From Clostridium_S neuense (lineage in GTDB: Bacteria > Bacillota > Clostridia > Clostridiales > Clostridiaceae): a stretch of DNA of 64,000 nt. Of the stretch, positions 1 through 7,558 are shown piece after piece; position 1 is the first letter of the stretch, and each line of letters starts with the position of its first letter. The position numbers were made by a program, and so were the translations under genes. The DNA lies in the NCBI RefSeq assembly GCF_045310695.1, contig NZ_JBJIAA010000011.1, forward strand, positions 62,001 to 126,000, given 5' to 3'. Under the pieces are notes generated by a model. That model was given only the letters and a program-made list of their open reading frames with translations. It made no database searches and was not told where the DNA came from.

Positions 1-39
1 ATAATACTTAGCGTTAAAGTCTACCTTTTCAATTACCAT
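1..39 (-). CDS. 5' end of an unidentified gene, truncated by the window edge
   Basis: Thirteen codons are visible, starting with ATG at 37-39 and reading MVIEKVDFNAKYY leftward out of the window. An AGGAGG ribosome-binding site lies at 51-56, eleven bases upstream, so the start is credible. A hairpin at 87-115 separates it from the upstream metallophosphoesterase gene. Too little protein is visible to name it. Confidence 0.55.
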   Translation of the reverse strand, partial: MVIEKVDFNAKYY

Positions 40-86
40 TTTTAAATATTCCTCCTTTAATTTTTATAATTTTTTTGTAAAATAAA

Positions 87-115
87 AGCTATATACAAAA
101 AAATTGTATATAGCT
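87..115 (-). terminator. Hairpin terminator after the metallophosphoesterase gene
   Basis: A perfect 12-bp inverted repeat (87-98 and 104-115, loop of five) is followed on the minus strand by a T-rich run. It sits downstream of the gene ending at 286 and upstream of the truncated gene at 1-39, so it probably ends leftward transcription. Confidence 0.6.
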
Positions 116-285
116 CATAGACAAATACTTGAAAGCAAAATTTACTTTACTTAATATCTTAAGTTTAAATAAAATTCTGCTGTTACAATTATTCGTCTTT
201 AGTCGGATTAAAAATCCAATTAATTTATTCACTAAAAAGTAATTATTAAACGTGTCTACTATTTCTTATATGTTAATTTTCTTAA

Positions 286-1236
286 TTATCTTATATTTTT
301 ATATATTTTAATCCAGGTTTTAAATTCACTTGGATTTTTTTCGTTCAAAAGGAAGACTCTTGCGCCTCTTTCATAATTATTTTTGCTATAAGCATCATAT
401 CCTGTGCACCTACCATAACCTAAAATTATTCCATTTAACTTACTTATATAATCATTATTATGATCATGCCCTACAAAAACACCTTTAACGTCATTCATTT
501 TTACTAATGCATGAAACATTCCTGTGTTTGCTGATTGTACGCATTCATTTTCATTACACTCTCCTATAATATTTAATGTTTTTGAAACATTCTTATATTC
601 TTGAAGCGGAATATGAAAAAACATAATTGAAGGTAATTTATGATATAATATTTTAAGTTTTAAAGCTGTTTTTAAATACCAACTAACTTGTTCTTGTTTT
701 ATATACCCATATCCTCCTAAGTTGTAACTTCCTGAATCAATCATATATAGGTTAAATGCTGCGCCAATTCCATTAGATTTTTTTATTAATATATTATAAT
801 CTCCAACTTTACCAACATTATATTTATAATTTGAATATAGTCTCATCATCTCTGCTCTCTCAATACCATCATGCTCTGTATCGTGATTTCCAAGTGTAAC
901 GGCCCAATGTATTTTTCTACTCTCTATAGGCTTAGATATATCAGAAATACACTTAACGGCTTGACTAGAATTACAATACCGTCCATCAACATTATCTCCA
1001 GTAAGTATAACTAAATCAGGTTTTTCACTATCTAAAATACTGTTCATAAGTTCTATAGTTTTTGAATCGGACTTTGGACTCAAATGTAAATCTGTAAATT
1101 GAATAATTTTAAAAGTGCCATCAGGTCTAAACTTTAAAACTGATTTTTTAGGATAATTACTATATCCAACTAAGCTTAATATCATTACTATACATAAAGT
1201 TATACTAATAGCTTTCTTAAAAAAATTCTTTATCAT
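286..1236 (-). CDS. Secreted or membrane-anchored calcineurin-like metallophosphoesterase
   Basis: 316-aa protein of the calcineurin-like phosphoesterase superfamily (Icc/PhoD-like), hydrolysing phosphomonoesters or diesters with a two-metal centre; the substrate is unknown. The metal-binding motifs appear in order: FTDLHL near residue 48, GDNVDG, GNHD and GHDHNND near the C-terminus. A hydrophobic N-terminus predicts export. The sequence LVGYS occupies the place of a lipobox but has Tyr where the lipidated Cys would be, so it is more likely a signal-peptidase I substrate or N-terminally anchored. I chose the ATG at 1234-1236 because GGAG at 1246-1249 is well spaced for it; two earlier in-frame ATGs overlap or abut that site. 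It appears monocistronic. Confidence 0.8.
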   Translation of the reverse strand: MIKNFFKKAISITLCIVMILSLVGYSNYPKKSVLKFRPDGTFKIIQFTDLHLSPKSDSKTIELMNSILDSEKPDLVILTGDNVDGRYCNSSQAVKCISDISKPIESRKIHWAVTLGNHDTEHDGIERAEMMRLYSNYKYNVGKVGDYNILIKKSNGIGAAFNLYMIDSGSYNLGGYGYIKQEQVSWYLKTALKLKILYHKLPSIMFFHIPLQEYKNVSKTLNIIGECNENECVQSANTGMFHALVKMNDVKGVFVGHDHNNDYISKLNGIILGYGRCTGYDAYSKNNYERGARVFLLNEKNPSEFKTWIKIYKNIR

Positions 1237-1564
1237 ATTTCTCATCTCCATAATAAGAAAGAAAAAAGTTTTTTAATCATTTTGTTTTCATTAAATAAAA
1301 TGTTTATAATAACCAGAACTAATTGGATTAGAAATTGTAGATAATAATTTAAATATTAAACACTTATCTCTCATTTTTATCACCCTACTTTATTTTTCCC
1401 CAAAAGTTTTTTTATATTATTTTTTTAGTTTACATTTTTTGAATTTACATAATATTAGTTATGTAAATTCATGTAGCCTTTTATGCTCTTAAAATTGCTT
1501 TTTATCTTGTAAATTAAAAAACAAGAATGAACTTTTTTAAGCTCATTCTTGTTTTTTAATTTTA
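1237..1564. other. Intergenic region between metallophosphoesterase and gpmA
   Basis: AT-rich noncoding stretch. It holds a 12-bp inverted repeat at 1441-1452/1459-1470 whose core (ACATAA, loop, TTATGT) recurs at 7378-7409, and the gpmA terminator hairpin at 1513-1560. I saw no ORF with a ribosome-binding site. Confidence 0.6.
1513..1560 (-). terminator. Rho-independent terminator of gpmA
   Basis: A perfect 18-bp inverted repeat (1513-1530 and 1543-1560) with an A-run on one side and a T-run on the other lies five bases beyond the gpmA stop codon. Its symmetry would allow it to act on both strands. Confidence 0.85.
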
Positions 1565-2308
1565 TTAAACTTTACTTTGATTTGCGACTCCCTCAATCTT
1601 CAGCTTTACTTCTTCTAAGTTTCCTAAATAATAATGCCTAATTGGATTTAAATTATCATCCAGCTCATATACCAATGGAACACCTGTTGGTATATTTAAT
1701 GCTGTTACCTCTTCATTTGAAAGATTATCTAGATATTTAACAAGTGCTCTTAAACTATTACCATGCGCTGCAATTATAACCCTCTTATCTAATTTGATTA
1801 CAGGAGCAATTACATCCTTCCAATAAGGAATTACTCTTTGTATTGTAGTATTTAAATTTTCAGTTAGTGGTATTTCATCTTCTTTTAACTCTTTATATTT
1901 TAAATCTAGGCCAGGATATCTTTTATCATCTTTGCTTAGAGATGGTGGAAACACATTAGAATCTCTTCTCCATTTATAAACCTGATCTTCTCCATACTTT
2001 TTAGCTGTTTCTAGTTTATTTAACCCTTGAAGTGCCCCGTAATGTCTTTCATTAAGTCTCCATGTTCTTTGTACAGGAATCCAAAGCAAATCCATATTCT
2101 CAAGTACATACCATAAAGTTTTTATTGATCTTTTAAGGACTGAAGTAAATCCAATATCAAAACTATATCCTTCTGATTTTAATATTTCTCCAGCTTTTTT
2201 AGCTTCTTCCACACCTTTTGCTGAAAGATCTACATCTGCCCAACCTGTAAATCTATTTTCTTTATTCCATTCACTTTCACCATGTCTCAATAAAACTACT
2301 TTCTTCAT
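1565..2308 (-). CDS. gpmA: 2,3-bisphosphoglycerate-dependent phosphoglycerate mutase
   Basis: 247-aa cytosolic glycolytic enzyme interconverting 3- and 2-phosphoglycerate. The phosphohistidine motif RHGESEWN is at residues 8-15, the second signature ERHYGALQGLNK is in the middle, and the second catalytic His is in AAHGNSLRALVKYL. The length matches the dPGM family, about 230-250 aa. The ATG is preceded by GGAGGCGG. A strong terminator follows, so it is a single-gene unit. Clostridia often also carry a cofactor-independent mutase; whether one exists here cannot be seen. Identification is firm. Confidence 0.95.
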   Translation of the reverse strand: MKKVVLLRHGESEWNKENRFTGWADVDLSAKGVEEAKKAGEILKSEGYSFDIGFTSVLKRSIKTLWYVLENMDLLWIPVQRTWRLNERHYGALQGLNKLETAKKYGEDQVYKWRRDSNVFPPSLSKDDKRYPGLDLKYKELKEDEIPLTENLNTTIQRVIPYWKDVIAPVIKLDKRVIIAAHGNSLRALVKYLDNLSNEEVTALNIPTGVPLVYELDDNLNPIRHYYLGNLEEVKLKIEGVANQSKV

Positions 2309-2415
2309 TAAATCCGCCTCCTTATCATAAGATAATCATTATCAATATTCTTCCTAAGTTAAGCTTATCGCATATACTTGAAATTTTCAATAGTATTTAT
2401 AAAAAAATATCTATA

Positions 2416-2512
2416 GATAAACCGCTTCAACTATCGAAATTCATGATGGTTTATCTTTAAATGCTTTCATTTATAAAAAATTAGGTTTCACTCCTAATTG
2501 AGCAAAACCTAA
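2416..2512. repeat. Two small inverted repeats upstream of gpmA
   Basis: 8-bp arms GATAAACC/GGTTTATC at 2416-2423 and 2448-2455, then a 9-bp pair ATTAGGTTT/AAACCTAAT within about 2480-2512. They lie between gpmA and the end of the sigma-like gene (2593), so the second may terminate that leftward transcript. Confidence 0.4.
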
Positions 2513-2592
2513 TAACGCCAATACCTATGTCATTAAATATCTGATAAATAATTTTTTCAAAACAATGCTTTGTGATATATTAAATTAAATAA

Positions 2593-3324
2593 CTATATAT
2601 TTTTAATGTGTAGCTTTTTTAATGCAAGATATTTTAGCTCAGATATTTTTTTAGACGGTATATTAATTTCTTTTGATATACTTTTTATTGGTATATTGTA
2701 TACAATGGATTTTATTAAAATGTGCTTTTCTAAATCTGATAATTTACTTTCTATTTTTTTTTGTAAAAATTCAAGATATAGTTTGTTATCAACTCTTATA
2801 TAATTTATATCCTCATATATCAAATTTTCTAAAAACTCAGTTTTCTCATTTTTAAATACCTCTGAATTTAAAGATACTACATTGTTTAAATTAACCAACC
2901 TTAGCATAGTATTATATTTACTTGGATGCATTTTCATTTTACAGCATATATCTTCCTCCGCATATCCAATAACCCTTAATTTTTCTCTTTTTCTTTTAAA
3001 AGTAACAATTCTTGATACTACATGCTCAGGAATTTTTATAAGTGTATACTTATTTTTTATCTGAGAAATTAAAGTATACTTTATTGTATTATAAACATGT
3101 GTTGAAAATCTTACCTTTTTATTATTGTCATAACTATTTATTGCTTTCATTATACCTATTATTCCATCTTGCTTTAGATCTTCTCTAGGTAAATTCTTAT
3201 TATTTTTGCAAAAATAGTTCAATATTTTATCTAAGTATCTAGAACTATACTCAATAACAAATTTTTTAGCTTCATCATCACCACATTTAGCTTTATAAAC
3301 TATGTCTTCAATATTTTCATTCAT
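2593..3324 (-). CDS. Sigma-70-family RNA polymerase sigma factor-like protein
   Basis: 243-aa protein. Residues about 45-110 resemble sigma region 2: EDLKQDGIIGIMKAI, then FSTHVYNTIKYTLISQIKN, then IKIPEHVV, like sporulation-type group 3 factors. The C-terminal 50 residues (LSDLEKHILIKSI to KISELKYLALKKL) look like a region 4 helix-turn-helix. It would direct RNA polymerase to an unknown promoter class. The ATG has AAAAGGAG upstream. It lies 12 bases downstream of a small region-4-like gene and is probably cotranscribed with it. I recall a similar orphan sigma-like gene in C. acetobutylicum, but it is not one of sigma-A, H, E, F, G or K. Its regulon is unknown. Confidence 0.75.
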   Translation of the reverse strand: MNENIEDIVYKAKCGDDEAKKFVIEYSSRYLDKILNYFCKNNKNLPREDLKQDGIIGIMKAINSYDNNKKVRFSTHVYNTIKYTLISQIKNKYTLIKIPEHVVSRIVTFKRKREKLRVIGYAEEDICCKMKMHPSKYNTMLRLVNLNNVVSLNSEVFKNEKTEFLENLIYEDINYIRVDNKLYLEFLQKKIESKLSDLEKHILIKSIVYNIPIKSISKEINIPSKKISELKYLALKKLHIKNI

Positions 3325-3336
3325 TTTTTTCTCCTT

Positions 3337-3708
3337 TTAATTCAAATACAATACAGAATCTAGATAGTTTAGAATTTTCTTTCTAATTCTATAGTAACTT
3401 CTTTCTTTTATATACATTTGATTTTCTATTTGTGTAACACTTAGTTTACGCTTGTATTTTAATTCCAAATATTTTTTCTCTTCAAAAGTAAGACTATTTA
3501 TAATTTCTTCTAAATGTTTATTTTTAAATCTCAGTTCTGATATTATTTGCTTTATATCATCTATTTCATTACTAAAATCATGCTTTATCCTATATTTGTT
3601 GTCATTATAATATTTTATCTTGCTTTCATATGCTTCAATATTTTGTATATCGTTGTAGTATGTAATTACTACACTTTCTATTTTTTTATCATGTATTCTT
3701 GAACTCAT
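3337..3708 (-). CDS. Small helical protein with sigma region 4-like helix-turn-helix
   Basis: 123-aa protein, charged and largely helical. A putative coiled coil covers about residues 20-70. The C-terminus (LTFEEKKYLELKY, then IENQMYIKERSYYRIRKKI) resembles the sigma region 4 fold of phage late regulators of the ArpU/RinA type. I place the start at ATG 3706-3708, nine bases from AAGGAG; a TTG three codons upstream abuts the site. It is the first gene of a two-gene unit with the sigma-like factor. It could be a partner subunit, anti-sigma or independent activator. No specific family is assigned with confidence. Confidence 0.6.
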   Translation of the reverse strand: MSSRIHDKKIESVVITYYNDIQNIEAYESKIKYYNDNKYRIKHDFSNEIDDIKQIISELRFKNKHLEEIINSLTFEEKKYLELKYKRKLSVTQIENQMYIKERSYYRIRKKILNYLDSVLYLN

Positions 3709-3750
3709 AAAAAACAACTCCTTTTATTTTATGTGTCACTTAATATAAAC

Positions 3751-3780
3751 ATTATACAATATATATTTTATGTTATGCAA
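3751..3780 (-). promoter_or_regulatory. Sigma-A-type promoter of the sigma-like operon
   Basis: On the minus strand TTGCAT (3775-3780) and TATAAT (3751-3756) are separated by 18 bases, about 42 bases upstream of the 123-aa gene's start. It lies back to back with the promoter of the XRE gene at 3852. Confidence 0.6.
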
Positions 3781-3807
3781 CTATTTTTCCAATAAAATTA
3801 CATGTTA

Positions 3808-3838
3808 TTGATATTTTATGATACAATTATTTTATAAT
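3808..3838 (+). promoter_or_regulatory. Putative promoter of the 139-aa XRE regulator
   Basis: TTGATA at 3808-3813 and TATAAT at 3833-3838, with a long 19-base spacer. The predicted transcript start would fall only a few bases before the coding start at 3852, giving a very short leader. Confidence 0.4.
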
Positions 3839-3851
3839 CATATTAAGGGAG

Positions 3852-4271
3852 ATGAGCATTATAGAAAATAAATTATTAAAAATTCCTTCTGAAACATTTG
3901 GGGATTACATAAAAAGAATGCGTGAATTAAGAGGCTATTCCCAAAGAAAGTTATCCACTATTACATCACTGAGTAATACAACCATATCTAGAATAGAAAA
4001 AGGTGGAGATCAAGGAATTGAAAACCCAGACATATACACAGTAGTTAAATTGGCTGAAGGTTTAAAAATTGATAAAGAACAAATGCTCATAGCTGCGGGA
4101 TACTTAGATAAAAAAGAAAACGAAGAAGCTAATAATATAAAACAAATTATTATAGATGCTCTTCAAAAACTTGGTTGGGCAAATTCAATACAAGATATAA
4201 ATACTGAAACTATTGATTTTGTTGAATTTACATTAAAAAAATATGGTATAAAGAATAAACAAATACCTTAA
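3852..4271 (+). CDS. XRE-family transcriptional regulator
   Basis: 139-aa protein with an N-terminal lambda-repressor-like helix-turn-helix at about residues 17-80 (FGDYIKRMRELRGYSQRKLS, SNTTISRIEKG). The C-terminal half is of unknown function; it has no LexA/CI-type peptidase signature. It is divergent from the sigma-like operon, with a shared 130-bp control region, so it may repress that operon and itself. The start is uncertain: AAGGGAG directly abuts the ATG at 3852, and a non-ATG start two codons later would be spaced better. A bidirectional terminator follows. Confidence 0.75.
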   Translation: MSIIENKLLKIPSETFGDYIKRMRELRGYSQRKLSTITSLSNTTISRIEKGGDQGIENPDIYTVVKLAEGLKIDKEQMLIAAGYLDKKENEEANNIKQIIIDALQKLGWANSIQDINTETIDFVEFTLKKYGIKNKQIP

Positions 4272-4274
4272 GCC

Positions 4275-4319
4275 TTGAAAATCAATTAATATTAACAATT
4301 AATATTAGTTGATTTTCAA
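4275..4319. terminator. Bidirectional terminator between convergent genes
   Basis: A 19-bp inverted repeat with one mismatch (4275-4293 and 4301-4319) lies between the XRE gene ending at 4271 and the S1-domain gene ending at 4327. Confidence 0.7.
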
Positions 4320-4326
4320 TATGAAA

Positions 4327-5124
4327 TTAGCTTATTTGTCTCATAAGATTAGCATTAATTTTTCTATCCTCTGATTTTATACTTTTTATTTTAACTACAA
4401 ACCTTTCTCCTATAGAAGGTGAAAAATTAGACCAATTTGGAAATGGACATAAACAATTCATCCCTTCTCTTATTGTAAGAAATATTCCGTATGGCTGTAT
4501 CCCTGTAACCTTGGCCACATACTCCCCACCTTTTTTAATAGAATTTATCAAGTTATCATAAGGATCATCTTTAGCCTCCTTAAGTGAAACACTTATTATA
4601 TTATTTTGAATATCAATTTTTTTTATTACGCCTGGAACCTTGTCCCCAACTTTTACGTGTTTATTAATATCGTCAATATAACCATAATCTATTTCAGATA
4701 TTGGAACACTACATTCTATCCCATAACAATCAACAATACAATTTTTCCTACCAACAGATGTAATTCTAACAAGAACTTTATCTCCAATGTCATGTTTTTT
4801 TAATTCTATGCTTTTCCTAAGTTCCATAGCCTCACTTCTTGATGCTGTTGCAACTTTATTTATCTCATCAATTTCCTTTATTAAATAATCGACTTCGGCA
4901 CCAAGCATGCTCCTAATTACTTTTTTATCTTGCCTTGTTATATTCATATCTTTGATTGGTATAAATATTTTAAATTCATTAAAGAAAATAACACCACAAT
5001 CCATAAGCTCACTATTATCGACTTTAAAACTTTCTACAGCAGCCAAAACTCCTGTAAGTATTTTTTTACTTTGTTTAGATGCCGTAATTTCATATAAAGT
5101 CTTATCTAGAATTCTATAAGCCAT
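4327..5124 (-). CDS. S1-domain RNA-binding protein (two S1 repeats)
   Basis: 265-aa protein. The N-terminal 110 residues are not recognised. Two S1 OB-folds follow: about 111-181 (HDIGDKVLVRITSVGRKNCIVDCYG to IISVSLKEAK) and about 193-262 (KKGGEYVAKVTGIQPYGIFL to RKINANLMRQ). It probably binds RNA; the target is unknown. It is much shorter than ribosomal protein S1 and not in an rpsA context. The ATG at 5122-5124 is chosen because AAGGTGAT sits just upstream; an in-frame GTG three codons earlier lies inside that site. Neighbours are XRE regulators, suggesting an accessory module. Confidence 0.7.
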   Translation of the reverse strand: MAYRILDKTLYEITASKQSKKILTGVLAAVESFKVDNSELMDCGVIFFNEFKIFIPIKDMNITRQDKKVIRSMLGAEVDYLIKEIDEINKVATASRSEAMELRKSIELKKHDIGDKVLVRITSVGRKNCIVDCYGIECSVPISEIDYGYIDDINKHVKVGDKVPGVIKKIDIQNNIISVSLKEAKDDPYDNLINSIKKGGEYVAKVTGIQPYGIFLTIREGMNCLCPFPNWSNFSPSIGERFVVKIKSIKSEDRKINANLMRQIS

Positions 5125-5271
5125 GTCTATCACCTTCTCCTTGTTATTTATAAATTCATTTTTTAATTATGCTTTATATTCAACATAATCATACAATATT
5201 TATAACTTTTAAAGCTTACCTACTTTTTTTCATTTTTATGCCTAAAAATTGCATAATCAGATATCGATTTT

Positions 5272-5691
5272 CTATATATGCAATCCATTTACCCTAAAAA
5301 AAGACATTAGTCTATATTCTCTCTCGTTTTCTAAATCTAATAATTTAATTACCGAGTTTCTAATATTAGGGTCTATTTTTATAATATTAAGGTATTGTTC
5401 TTCTTCTTTTTCGTTGTATTCACAGTCTATATTTTTTTTAATTAACCATAATAATTTCTCAATACAAATAACTAATTTTCTGTACTGAGAAAATGTTGGT
5501 GCATATTCCAATCTATTTTCAATAAGTTTAATTAGTTTAAAAATTATATTTTCATTTACATACTTTTGATTAATTACATTGGTCTCAATATTTCTGATTA
5601 ACTTCACTATTTCACCATTGGTCAGACTTCCTATTTGCTTATCAAAATCATCATCAACATTCAAATCAATCTCATTTACATTAAATTTCAT
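5272..5691 (-). CDS. Hypothetical protein
   Basis: 139-aa acidic, helix-rich protein with no membrane segment or signal peptide. No motif is recognised. GGGGG lies nine bases before the ATG at 5689-5691, which I prefer over an in-frame ATG two codons upstream. It is divergent from the 85-aa XRE gene, and a 12-bp perfect palindrome at 5717-5728 lies just upstream of it, so it may be that regulator's target. Function unknown. Confidence 0.5.
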   Translation of the reverse strand: MKFNVNEIDLNVDDDFDKQIGSLTNGEIVKLIRNIETNVINQKYVNENIIFKLIKLIENRLEYAPTFSQYRKLVICIEKLLWLIKKNIDCEYNEKEEEQYLNIIKIDPNIRNSVIKLLDLENEREYRLMSFFRVNGLHI

Positions 5692-5711
5692 AATCATTTT
5701 CCCCCTTTAAA

Positions 5712-5742
5712 TTGACAAGTATATACTTTTTCTATGTATAAT
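5712..5742 (+). promoter_or_regulatory. Putative promoter with internal palindrome (operator candidate)
   Basis: TTGACA at 5712-5717 and TATAAT at 5737-5742 with a 19-base spacer point toward the XRE gene at 5914. The spacer carries the perfect palindrome AAGTATATACTT (5717-5728), the kind of site an XRE dimer binds. The leader to 5914 would be long, about 165 bases. Confidence 0.35.
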
Positions 5743-5913
5743 ATTAGTATATCACCTATGATTTCACTTATAGAGAAACAATAACCTATTTTCCCCTATA
5801 TTTTTTAATTATGTATCGATGTGTGTCAAAAATAATTTTTACCTCAATACAATTTTATTAGTTTAATATATTAAATTATAGTTTTAATTAAATTACATAT
5901 TGAAAGGAGTACT

Positions 5914-6171
5914 ATGACCCCAAACATAGGATTAAACATAAGGAAAATGCGAAAGCTAAAACAAATTTCTCAAAAAGAATTGGCTTTTAGAATAAAAAAA
6001 AGTAATGGATATTTATCGGATATTGAAAATGGAAATAAACTACCATCAATTAATGTATTATATAGCATTGCATATCATTTAGGCATTTGTCCAAGTAGCT
6101 TGTTAGGGTGCAAAAATAAAACATGTGACCACTGCAAAAAATCGTCAAATAAAATCAGCTACAAAATTTAA
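5914..6171 (+). CDS. Small XRE-family regulator with cysteine-rich tail
   Basis: 85-aa protein, nearly all helix-turn-helix (residues 5-65: IGLNIRKMRKLKQISQKELA, SNGYLSDIENGNKLPSI), as in SinR-like repressors. The tail carries three cysteines in a C-x4-C-x2-C arrangement (GCKNKTCDHCKK), which might bind metal or sense redox state; this is inference. GAAAGGAG precedes the ATG at good spacing. It is divergent from the 139-aa unknown gene. A strong hairpin terminator follows. Confidence 0.8.
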   Translation: MTPNIGLNIRKMRKLKQISQKELAFRIKKSNGYLSDIENGNKLPSINVLYSIAYHLGICPSSLLGCKNKTCDHCKKSSNKISYKI

Positions 6172-6191
6172 TTTCTTATTTTGAAATAAAT

Positions 6192-6230
6192 AATAAGTGA
6201 TAATATATTTAAAAAGTATTATCACTTATT
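6192..6230. terminator. Bidirectional terminator
   Basis: A perfect 14-bp inverted repeat (6192-6205 and 6217-6230) lies between the convergent XRE gene and the D,D-carboxypeptidase gene. Confidence 0.75.
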
Positions 6231-6246
6231 ACTTATACTCTAAACC

Positions 6247-7347
6247 TTAATTTCTGCCCCAGGTTCTTTTTATATAAGATGTACTTTTAACCGAATTTGA
6301 TATTAGATAGTCAGTATAAATGCTTTTCCCTGCTGCAATCACATCAATTCTTCCTACCCTTTGATTTTTATTTAGAGGAGCTTTTAACTCTGGTGAAATA
6401 GTTACTTTAGTTGAATAAGTTTCATTATTTTTACATGGTATTACTATATCACGGTAAGCATACAATTGTAGTTTATTTTTTCCATACTTCACACTACCTT
6501 CATAAACCTTATCACCTTTTGAAATTATCTTTTTATAGGTATAATTTTTTGACACATAATTATACATTTTTTTGGTTTCTGCCCATCTAGGTGTAGAATT
6601 TAATACAACAAAAACAACATCATTACCATTAATGTTTACAGACGTTACGAGACATTTTCCTGCTTTGCCAGTATATCCTGTCTTAACTCCGTTTGCTCCT
6701 GGAATTTCATTCAGTATCCTATTTATATTATGATAACTTCTTGTAAAGTCATATTTATCAGCAGCAATATCCTTAGTTCCAACAATATCATTAAATAGCT
6801 TATCCTCTTTTGCTTTCGAAGTTATTAAGGCTAAGTCATATGCTGTGCAATAGTGAAACTCTTTATCTAAACCATGTGGAGTTATAAAATGAGTATTAAA
6901 AGCTCCTATTTCAAGTGCATACTCATTCATAAGCTTTGAAAATTTTTCTACATTTCCTGCTATTCCTTCAGCTATAGTAATAGCCGCATCATTACCCGAT
7001 CTAAACATCAATCCGTATAATAATTCTCTTAAAGTAATCTTTTCTCCACACTTATACCCAACCTTAGATCCTCTTATAGATACTGCATTTTTTGATACAT
7101 TGAATTTTTCATCAAGTTTTCCATACTTCATTGCTACAAGTGCAGTCATTATTTTAGTTGTACTAGCCATTGGCACTATAGTATTAGAATTTTTTTCATA
7201 TAAAACAACTTTACTCTTACTATCCATAGCTATTGCGCATTTTGCATCAATATACAATTTTTTATCTTGTGCTTTAATGGAGATATTTGACAGCATTATT
7301 AACGTCATTAATATACATACAAAGGTATTGAATTTATTTGCTTTCAA
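6247..7347 (-). CDS. D-alanyl-D-alanine carboxypeptidase (peptidase S11)
   Basis: 366-aa secreted low-molecular-weight penicillin-binding protein that trims the terminal D-Ala from peptidoglycan pentapeptides. A signal peptide covers residues 1-27. The catalytic motifs are STTK at 62-65, SGN at 117-119 and KTG at 222-224. The C-terminal region resembles the PBP5 C-terminal domain. The start is a TTG at 7345-7347 behind AAGGGA. A second, longer paralogue lies at 10043-11251. In sporeformers such enzymes (DacA, DacB, DacF) act in vegetative wall or cortex; which role applies here cannot be decided. Confidence 0.9.
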   Translation of the reverse strand: MKANKFNTFVCILMTLIMLSNISIKAQDKKLYIDAKCAIAMDSKSKVVLYEKNSNTIVPMASTTKIMTALVAMKYGKLDEKFNVSKNAVSIRGSKVGYKCGEKITLRELLYGLMFRSGNDAAITIAEGIAGNVEKFSKLMNEYALEIGAFNTHFITPHGLDKEFHYCTAYDLALITSKAKEDKLFNDIVGTKDIAADKYDFTRSYHNINRILNEIPGANGVKTGYTGKAGKCLVTSVNINGNDVVFVVLNSTPRWAETKKMYNYVSKNYTYKKIISKGDKVYEGSVKYGKNKLQLYAYRDIVIPCKNNETYSTKVTISPELKAPLNKNQRVGRIDVIAAGKSIYTDYLISNSVKSTSYIKRTWGRN

Positions 7348-7377
7348 ATTTATTCCCTTCTTTTGTTTACATTTATT

Positions 7378-7409
7378 TATATTAACATAATTTTAGTTAT
7401 GTTAATATA
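7378..7409. repeat. 13-bp inverted repeat upstream of the carboxypeptidase gene
   Basis: Perfect arms at 7378-7390 and 7397-7409 with a six-base loop. The core ACATAA-TTTTAG-TTATGT nearly matches one at 1444-1467. It lies 30-60 bases before the TTG start and could be an operator or leader hairpin. Confidence 0.5.
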
Positions 7410-7558
7410 TAGTCTCATATGCATAGATAACTTGTATTACTTTATATTATTTTCCCATATGTCCTCTACAAATATTCATATTTATCTTATAAAATAATTA
7501 TAAAAAAATACTAATATGGTTATAATATGTACATATATCCTATTTAGGAGGTTTATAC

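Noticed and set aside
2593..6171. Calling the 2.6-6.2 kb island a prophage
   Set aside because: There is no integrase, terminase, capsid, tail or lysis gene, and no flanking repeat was seen. Regulators with helix-turn-helix domains alone do not prove phage origin.
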